Origin: Sacculina carcini
Taxonomy: Eukaryota; Arthropoda; Thecostraca; Sacculinidae
NCBI GenBank assembly: GCA_916048095.2
Contig: OU696576.1
Coordinates: 5,871,664-5,935,663 of the forward strand
Reading direction: 5' to 3'
DNA: 64,000 nucleotides
The position numbers and the translations under genes were made by a program. Shown in pieces: positions 54,919 through 61,424 of the stretch. The notes beneath the pieces were generated by a model. The model was not told the DNA's origin. It ran no database searches and saw only the letters and a list, made by a program, of their open reading frames with translations. How positions within the stretch are numbered: position 1 is the stretch's first letter; each line of letters opens with the position of its first letter.

Positions 54919-55651
54919 AGCTATTTCGGCCGCAAGTAATGTGGCTTTCGACCTGAGGCTGGTGCCGGAGTATGACGGCAAAAAGGACCCCACAGAATGG
55001 CTCAGCAAAGTTCGGAAAATGTGTCGACTCCGAGGCGTGCGCGATGTGGCCCAAGTTGTTGGGATGAGAGTTACAGGTGATGCATATGCTGTCGTGGACT
55101 GCCTCCCCGATGTGGAACAGCTGGACCTTGAAAAAGTGGAGCAAGCTCTTCAGACCGCGTTTGGCATGGATACTTTCGGAGCGTACGACGCTTTTGTGGG
55201 GCGAAGATTGAGCGAAGGTGAGTGTGTCGATGTGTTGCTGTCCGACCTGCGCAGACTGGGAGCCAGGTGCAATATAACCGACCCAGTCTCAATAAAATGT
55301 GCTTTCGTCTCAGGGATCCCACAGACGGTGCGACATGTCCTCAGGGCGAACGCCAAACTCGACGCTATGACGCTGACCGAAGTCGTGGACAGGACAAGGG
55401 TGATTTTGTCAGAAGCGACCCACACCGTTAACACTGGACTGGCTGCTCGTTCGACAATGCGTGATCACGACCAGCAGATAAAACCCTTCAAGTGCTTCTT
55501 GTGTAACCAAGCCGGGCATTCCGCGCGTTATTGCTCTCGCCGAAAAAATGGCCCTGGAAAAGGGAGAACTGGGCCCACGTGTTTCAAGTGTGGTGAAATC
55601 GGGCATATCTGTTCACGCTGTCCGGAAAACGGCCAAGGAGGGGAGACGTAG
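54869..55651 (+). CDS. Gag of LTR retrotransposon 2
   Basis: 260 codons from ATG 54869, 50 bp inside the 5' LTR, to TAG 55651. The first 16 codons are LTR-encoded; the primer site is itself translated (Ala-Ile-Ser-Ala). A later start would lose the conserved capsid start (FDLRLVPEYDGKKDPTEWLS). Capsid-like region: VEQALQTAFGMDTFGAYDAF, ECVDVLLSDLRRLGARC. C-terminal zinc knuckles: CFLCNQAGHSARYC and CFKCGEIGHICSRC. No lesion is seen. It overlaps the pol frame at -1. It would assemble the particle and package the RNA. Confidence 0.93.
   Translation: MTENEATMTVAGNAELQAISAASNVAFDLRLVPEYDGKKDPTEWLSKVRKMCRLRGVRDVAQVVGMRVTGDAYAVVDCLPDVEQLDLEKVEQALQTAFGMDTFGAYDAFVGRRLSEGECVDVLLSDLRRLGARCNITDPVSIKCAFVSGIPQTVRHVLRANAKLDAMTLTEVVDRTRVILSEATHTVNTGLAARSTMRDHDQQIKPFKCFLCNQAGHSARYCSRRKNGPGKGRTGPTCFKCGEIGHICSRCPENGQGGET
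54919..54930 (+). promoter_or_regulatory. Primer-binding site, complementary to tRNA-Phe 5' end
   Basis: AGCTATTTCGGC immediately after the LTR, identical to that of retrotransposon 1; flanking bases differ (CGCAAG here, ATAATG there). Here it is read in gag as A GCT ATT TCG GC, a different frame from element 1, so amino-acid constraint does not explain the identity. Confidence 0.7.
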
Positions 55652-55669
55652 GTGCCAGTCTCTTCTCCT
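55624..55669 (+). promoter_or_regulatory. Probable -1 frameshift signal (Gag-Pol)
   Basis: GGAAAAC at 55624-55630, read G GAA AAC in gag; 5-nt spacer; 12-bp stem 55636-55647 with 55658-55669 (two G-U pairs), loop 10 nt. The heptamer is one base off the canonical GGGAAAC found in retrotransposon 1. The pol frame is open at -1 across the site. Confidence 0.65.
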
Positions 55670-55686
55670 CTACCGAAACGGCGCCG

Positions 55687-58600
55687 ATGGTCACCACTCG
55701 TGTGTTAGTCAACGACGTTCAGTGCCTTGCGTTAGTTGACACTGGATGTACTAGGAGTATAATATCGGAGTCGTTGTGCAGAGGGCTGGCGGAATTTCAT
55801 GGTGAGTCGTTGTTGACTATTAGCGGAGCTCAGATGATTTGTCAGGGTAGTTGGCCAGCGCAGATCGCGGTGGACGGAGGCAAGGCATTCGAGCTCAGCG
55901 TGCTGGTGGTGAAGCACCGGCCAGCCGGTTTTGATTTCATTCTCGGACTTGACGGTATTGTGGCAATGGGTGGCATGATGTTGGACTCGAGGCGGAAACT
56001 GACGTGGGGAGTAGAAGATGCACTTGCTCAGCGGGAACTGTGTGCTGCGGCAGCAGCGAATGGGAAAGGTGTGGGTGGTGGATGTGAGCTTGAGGGCAAG
56101 GACTTCGTGGCATATTTCGATGCAAATAAAAACTCGTGGAGAGTGAAGTGGAAGTGGTCGCAACGTCCGAGTGTGCTGACGAACCGGACGGCTGAATATG
56201 CGATTGCTCCACATGCCCGCGATGAGTACCGGTCAGAGCTACAATCTTGGATTGACGCCGGATGGCTCGTTGAATACGATGAGCGCGCTCATGGGCCAGT
56301 AAGAGGACTCATCCCACTCATGGCAGTCAGCCAAAAGAATAAATCCAAAGTCAGGCCGGTGATGGACTTTCGCCAATTAAATCAATTCGTGGAAATACAT
56401 ACGGCGGATGCTGACGTCTGCCATCACAAACTCAGAGAGTGGAGGAGGCGGGGCGACCGTATAGCCTTGTTGGATCTGACGCGCGCCTATCTCCAGGTTG
56501 AAGTCGAGCCTGCACTCTGGTGTTACCAAACAGTAATAATATCTAACAAGCGATATTGTCTGACTCGGTTGGGGTTCGGGCTAAGTGCGGCTCCTATCAT
56601 AATGAAAGAGATCGTCAACTTCGTGTGTAAGCAAGATGCAAATGTCGACAGAGCAGCTTCATCGTACATTGACGACATTCTTGTCGATGAGTCTGTGTTG
56701 AGCGCAGATGAAGTGAGCAAGCATCTCTCCAGATATGGGCTGACCTGTAAAACCGCATTGCGGGCCGACCCCTCATGTCGTGTACTGGGTCTGAGCGTTC
56801 GGCGACAGCAGAACGGATTGGCGTGGAGCAGGGATAATCCTATACCACCAATTAATGGGCCAATAACTCGCAGGTCGGTGTTTTCGTGGTGCGGCCGTCT
56901 GGTTGCTCATCTACCGGTGGCTGGATGGTTAAGACCTGCTGCTTCCTGGATGAAGCGGTGTGTGAATTCTGTGACTCAAGGATGGGATGATGTCGTTGAT
57001 GACCGGTCTGTGGAGAACAAAATTTCAAATGTCATTAACAGACTCAAGAATGAAGATCCAGCGCGGGGAGTATGGCGGGTGACCGGAGAAGAGGTAACTG
57101 TGTGGACTGATGCCAGCGCGATTGCTCTCGGAGTGGTGTTGGAGACTAAGGACTCGGGAGTAATCGAGGACGCATGCTGGCTTCGTCGAGATGAAGTCAC
57201 TCATATCAACATGGCCGAGCTGGACGCTGCCATCAGAGGTATCAACATGGCCGTTTCGTGGGGTATGAAGGTGATAGACCTCCGCACGGATTCTGCAACT
57301 GTTCACCATTGGATTGGTGATGCACTGAGCGGTCGTGCCAGGCTCCGGACAAAAGCGCATGGCGAAATGCTGATACGACGGAGAGTGTGCCTCATCAAAC
57401 AGATGGTGGATGAACTCGGATTACGAGTGAAGGTGCGGCTGGTTCGATCCGCCGAAAATTTGGCAGATGCTCTCACGCGTGTGCCAACCAGTTGGCTTGG
57501 CAGCGAATCAACAGCTGTAGGCGCGGCAGCTGCGGCTCCAGCAGTCCGTGGCTCAGTCGCCGAGGATATTGTAAACATTCATGAGCGAGCAGGGCATCCA
57601 GGAATACGTCGAACATTATTTTTTGCCAAACGTGACCTCGCTAGACCTGTGAAGCGATCGGATGTACGCGAGGTGGTTCGTCGTTGTGATGTATGCAACG
57701 CTATCGATCCGGCACCGGTCAAATGGCGACACGGCGCGCTGAGCGTTGCTGATATCTGGAGTCGCCTGGCCATTGACGTTACTCATTACGACAATCAGTC
57801 GTACCTTACTGTCGTTGACTGTGGCCCTTCGCGGTTTAGCTTGTGGAGACAACTGCGTGCGGCCGACAGTTATCAGGTCATACAGCACTTGGAGAGGATA
57901 TTTTTTGAGAGAGGTGCACCAGCTGAACTACTTTGCGACAACGATACAGTTTTCAGAAGTCGGTCGTTTGCGGCGCTTGCAGCACAGTGGAGCATCAAGC
58001 TACGTTTCAGAGCGGCGTATGCTGCAAGTGGGAATGCGATTGTTGAGCGCAATCATAGGACCGTGAAAGTCATTGCTGCTAGAAAGGGTTGCAGCATTAC
58101 TGAGGCTGTTCATTTATATAACGTCACGCCTCGCGACGGAGAGACTGGAGACAGTGCACCAGCCAATTGTGTCTACAACTATAGAGTACGAGACTACGCG
58201 AGACCTCGGGTTAACCAGCCAAGAGAAGGAGATATTTCCGGTAGTGGGCGGTCTAGATTCACGACTGGTGACGCAGTATGGGTTCGTCAGCGTGGGACCA
58301 GATGCACCGAGCGGTCGGCACAAGGAGTGGTAAGTGGTGTTGTGTCTGAGCAGGTGGTCGAGGTTGACGGTGTGCCGCGTCATGTCCGAGATCTTCGACG
58401 CAGGAACGAGTATGGTGTGGAAGCCGAGCCACCCGACGATATGTCATCAACCAACGACTCTCCGCTGTGGGTCGGTGGTCCCGTGTCCCACTCCACTTCC
58501 AATGCAGATGCGGCTGGACGAGCTTCATCGTCAGTACAGGAGCGAGTCGACGCTGTTGGAGTTCATGATGATGCAGCACGTCCAGAAGTTGATGCTGATA

Positions 58601-58710
58601 GACGGGAACCGACGACCGTGCCAGCCGAAGGCGTTCGGAGAGGGGCGCGGGTACGGCGACCACCTCCCCGGTGTTTATGTTGTGATCTTGGAGATCAGGG
58701 TGGGGTGTAG
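55687..58710 (+). CDS. Pol of LTR retrotransposon 2 (PR-RT-RH-IN)
   Basis: 1007 codons from the first ATG in frame; the frame is open back into gag, so frameshift expression would add about 19 residues. Aspartic protease LVDTGCTRSI (DTG at residues 18-20) and FILGLDGIV; RT VRPVMDFRQLNQF, LDLTRAYLQ, LGFGLS and catalytic YIDD at 327-330; RNase H VWTDASAIALGVVL (about 472), NMAELDAAI and RTDSATV; integrase zinc finger HERAGHPG...CDVCNAID (about 631-670) and catalytic D (AIDVTHYD, about 695), D (CDNDTVF, about 751) and E (IVERNHRT, about 786). No lesion. The TAG at 58708-58710 lies inside the 3' LTR. Ty3/gypsy domain order, but a divergent lineage. Confidence 0.95.
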   Translation: MVTTRVLVNDVQCLALVDTGCTRSIISESLCRGLAEFHGESLLTISGAQMICQGSWPAQIAVDGGKAFELSVLVVKHRPAGFDFILGLDGIVAMGGMMLDSRRKLTWGVEDALAQRELCAAAAANGKGVGGGCELEGKDFVAYFDANKNSWRVKWKWSQRPSVLTNRTAEYAIAPHARDEYRSELQSWIDAGWLVEYDERAHGPVRGLIPLMAVSQKNKSKVRPVMDFRQLNQFVEIHTADADVCHHKLREWRRRGDRIALLDLTRAYLQVEVEPALWCYQTVIISNKRYCLTRLGFGLSAAPIIMKEIVNFVCKQDANVDRAASSYIDDILVDESVLSADEVSKHLSRYGLTCKTALRADPSCRVLGLSVRRQQNGLAWSRDNPIPPINGPITRRSVFSWCGRLVAHLPVAGWLRPAASWMKRCVNSVTQGWDDVVDDRSVENKISNVINRLKNEDPARGVWRVTGEEVTVWTDASAIALGVVLETKDSGVIEDACWLRRDEVTHINMAELDAAIRGINMAVSWGMKVIDLRTDSATVHHWIGDALSGRARLRTKAHGEMLIRRRVCLIKQMVDELGLRVKVRLVRSAENLADALTRVPTSWLGSESTAVGAAAAAPAVRGSVAEDIVNIHERAGHPGIRRTLFFAKRDLARPVKRSDVREVVRRCDVCNAIDPAPVKWRHGALSVADIWSRLAIDVTHYDNQSYLTVVDCGPSRFSLWRQLRAADSYQVIQHLERIFFERGAPAELLCDNDTVFRSRSFAALAAQWSIKLRFRAAYAASGNAIVERNHRTVKVIAARKGCSITEAVHLYNVTPRDGETGDSAPANCVYNYRVRDYARPRVNQPREGDISGSGRSRFTTGDAVWVRQRGTRCTERSAQGVVSGVVSEQVVEVDGVPRHVRDLRRRNEYGVEAEPPDDMSSTNDSPLWVGGPVSHSTSNADAAGRASSSVQERVDAVGVHDDAARPEVDADRREPTTVPAEGVRRGARVRRPPPRCLCCDLGDQGGV

Positions 58711-59279
58711 TGTGAAGTGGAGATGCTTGCGCATTAAGGCATTTGTATCAGCTGACTGTTTGCGGTGCAGTGTGTCGAGGCGTGGCTTATAGCCTGCGCG
58801 TGCGGGTAGCCTGCGTGTGCGTGTGTGCGAGCGTGCATGTATGCTTGTGTGTGAACTTGCAGGCGTTGATGACGTATTGGCGTATTGTTTTCTGATTGGT
58901 TGATTATTGGATGAATGTACAAACGATCGCCTGTATCGGGCGATTCTCAACGCGTGAACTGGAGAGTGAATGTTGGGCAGTGTGTGTGAAAGCGTGCGGC
59001 GGTGTTGTGTTGTGTTGAAATGGGATTTACGGCGGTCGCGGTGGTTTATTGAGTGGTTCGTTCACTCACGGGTTATTGTTACCCGGTGGTTTATTGAGTC
59101 GTTTGTTCACTCACGGGTTACTGTTATCTTTTGTTATTATCTAAGTATTTATATTCGTTCAGTCATTCCGAGTTTATTCGAGACTGTAATTACACGTTTC
59201 CTAATTTCTGGTTGTCGATCTACCGAGACATGACGGAGAACGAAGCAACAATGACGGTTGCGGGGAATGCGGAACTACA
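58706..59279 (+). repeat. 3' LTR of retrotransposon 2
   Basis: 574 bp; by eye I find no difference from the 5' LTR. Preceded by the purine-rich GATCAGGGTGGGG, a plausible polypurine tract that is also pol coding sequence. Confidence 0.95.
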
Positions 59280-59390
59280 GTAAATGTAGCAACCAACTCA
59301 ATTCCCTGTAGAATTAGGGTTATTCAACTAAAAAGCAGCATAGCAAAACAATCTTGCACGCGGCAACGCAAACGTACAACCATGATAACA

Positions 59391-59939
59391 ACAACAACAA
59401 CAACAACAAAATATATCTAACATTTATCTAACATTTATCTAACATTACCTAACATATATCTAACATTACCATATACCATATCTATCAACATATACCATAT
59501 CTATCAACATATACCATATCTAACATATATCTAACATTTTATACACAGGCGCGAAAAAGACAAAACCGACAGGAACATCACAGCGAGCAGGGAGTAGGCA
59601 CAAATATAAAAAATAAAATACGTTTGCAAACCGGAACATGCTAGATGGCCGTTGGCTATCAGATAGCTCATCCGCCTCTGAAACAGGATTTTGTTTTTTT
59701 CATGTCGGGCGTCTAGCCACCCTCCTCACTGCAGAACAGTGGGGGAGCCGGTGTAGTCGCCGACGACTCGACCATGAATCTCGTTGTACTGGAATTACAC
59801 GGTTACCAGTAGCAGGGCGAAGCCTGACCAGACAACGACGAATGCAGGATATGCAAAAACTGGACGCAGCAACGAAAGCAGATCATTCACAGTGATTGAA
59901 AGACAAATATCAAGCAAGAACAACGAGGGTACAACACAG
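59391..59939. repeat. (AAC)n and ATATCTAACAT-type short repeats
   Basis: (AAC)n at about 59389-59410, then irregular repeats of TATCTAACATT and ATATACCATATCTATCAAC to about 59545. The rest shows nothing I can identify. Confidence 0.6.
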
Positions 59940-60130
59940 GACGGTGAGCACGAACAACACACATATAACTATAGACAAATCATACATTCAATCATCAAGA
60001 GAACGAGTGAGCAGATATTTATGAAGATCAGCAGAGAAGGATCGGAATGAAGACTTGTGGTGAAGGTAAGATGGAAGCGAGTTATAGATACGAGGAGCAG
60101 AGAAATAAATATATTTAGATGATCAAGAAG
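59940..60130 (-). mobile_element. LINE B-family 3' fragment
   Basis: The minus-strand frame reads SSKYIYFSAPRIYNSLPSYL, then HHKSSFRSFSADLHKYLL, which parallels the tail of LINE B (SKSFSFFGPRLYNSLPS...FRKYL) downstream of 11932. Only the last coding segment is present. Confidence 0.6.
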
Positions 60131-60423
60131 ATTGATTCGTTTCGTCACCATATAGGTGCAGTGTTGTGAACGTGCTGCAGCAGTGTGCGGGGCATCTCGT
60201 GCCTCTGTGCACTATTGTGCGCGTTGTGCGCTTTGGGACATTGTATAATTTGAATAGTTTATAATTAAGTATAACGTCATTGTTTCGGCCAATTTGGGCG
60301 AAAACATCGCTAAGGAAATTTGCATAAAAAACATGTGCCACATCGAATGCGATGCTTCCGACAATTGAAAATTGCATTTTCTGAGCACTTTCAATTGGTT
60401 ATTGTTGGATATTAAATTGGAAA

Positions 60424-60966
60424 TTGGACGTCAAGACTAGTCAGTGCGGGAAGTGCCGTAAATTGAATGAACAAGCTGCATCAGCTGAAGAAAGCGACCG
60501 CAGCAGGTACTTCGACGCAAATAACAAGCAAATGGACGCTTCAACCGCCCAAGCAACACAAGCAATGACGACTGGACAACTGAATCAGGAGAGTGAATGT
60601 CTGGAATGCGAAAACAATTCCGGAAGGCCGTGTATACGTTGTGCCGAATGTGGTAGAGGAGTGCATATTGCGTGCTCTGCCCTGCCTGTCTACCACATCA
60701 TGTGCCTGGAGCTGACCAGATACAGATACATGTGCAGGAACTGTGTTTTTATGAAGGCAGGAGACAAATACGATCAACTACGGGACTATATAAATGACGC
60801 CTTATCAGGTGAGAAAATATCCACCACAGACACATCCGACGAAACAAATGTAACTAGCGACATCGTCGATGCACCGGAAGTGAAGCCGACAAGTATCGAG
60901 AGCACGGGACAGAGAGGCCAAGCCGCCTTTGGTCCAGAGAGACCGAAGGCTGGGAGCACGAAATAG
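60424..60966 (+). CDS. PHD-type zinc-finger ORF (unknown; possibly a LINE ORF1)
   Basis: A 180-codon frame ending TAG 60966. The first ATG in frame is at 60532 (MDASTAQATQAMTTGQ); the frame is open before it and carries an extra CGKC. The core has C4HC3 PHD spacing: CLEC, CAEC, then GRGVH, IAC and a final CRNC. The tail is acidic and Ser/Thr-rich (TTDTSDETNVTSDIVD). PHD fingers occur in ORF1 of CR1-group LINEs and in chromatin proteins; no reverse transcriptase follows on this strand. It could be an exon of a host gene or an orphan LINE ORF1. Confidence 0.5.
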   Translation: MDVKTSQCGKCRKLNEQAASAEESDRSRYFDANNKQMDASTAQATQAMTTGQLNQESECLECENNSGRPCIRCAECGRGVHIACSALPVYHIMCLELTRYRYMCRNCVFMKAGDKYDQLRDYINDALSGEKISTTDTSDETNVTSDIVDAPEVKPTSIESTGQRGQAAFGPERPKAGSTK

Positions 60967-61188
60967 CGGACAAGGAGAGGAACGTGAGGGCCCCGTGCTG
61001 TGCAATACTATTGGTGTGGGAAACACCAGCGTAAACCAGCACCTACTGACCGGATAGGTGGAGATGTCCCGGCAATCACTAACACTCACGAAAAACACGA
61101 CGGTGTATTCAGAGTCTGATCGCCTTCGAACACTGCGATAATAAACGGTGGCATGGATGCCCAAATAAACCCTGCGCTACACTCATTT
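60967..61188. other. Intergenic spacer
   Basis: No coding, RNA or repeat feature recognised between the PHD frame and the gypsy D LTR. Confidence 0.5.
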
Positions 61189-61424
61189 TGTTATGACACA
61201 TTAATACGCATGACTCGATAAAAACTTATACAGACGATACAAAAATGCATAAGCACAACACGTAGAATAACATTACACAACTCTGCAATAATAATTCTAA
61301 TGCAACACACAAGAGCAATACATGCTGTACATATTAAATAACAAAAACAAACAATGTATATGTACGCATATCGCACCGCCACCTATTCGGCAAAAACACT
61401 CGTCACACGTACGGATGCCGCTAC
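61189..61424 (-). repeat. Probable 3' LTR of gypsy D
   Basis: The right boundary at 61424 is set by the polypurine tract and CA end; the left boundary at 61189 (TGTTATGACACATT) is inferred from TG and composition, with no second LTR in the window to compare. Confidence 0.6.

Larger units (their letters stand above)
54345..59279 (+). mobile_element. LTR retrotransposon 2, full length and apparently intact
   Basis: 4,935 bp, with two 574-bp LTRs that appear identical and a 5-bp duplication GTAAA (54340-54344, 59280-59284). It is inserted into the right LTR of gypsy C in the opposite orientation. Gag and pol frames are uninterrupted. Coding overlaps both LTRs: gag starts inside the 5' LTR and the pol stop lies in the first bases of the 3' LTR. 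The primer site and frameshift signal match those of retrotransposon 1. Confidence 0.96.
50189..59390 (-). mobile_element. Gypsy element C, decayed, split by LTR retrotransposon 2
   Basis: A minus-strand element. Repeats TGTAGTGTAAATGTAGCAAC at 50189-50303 and at 54334-54344 joined to 59280-59390 are its LTRs (about 115 bp recognisable). The right LTR is cut by retrotransposon 2 (54345-59279), with GTAAA duplicated. The internal part (50659-54281) holds gag and pol with several breaks. It is a different gypsy lineage from element B (CCHC Gag, different spacing). Confidence 0.82.

Noticed and set aside
59640-59895. Possible SINE or small gene
   Set aside because: I looked for RNA polymerase III A and B boxes and a tail and found no convincing set; no protein motif either.
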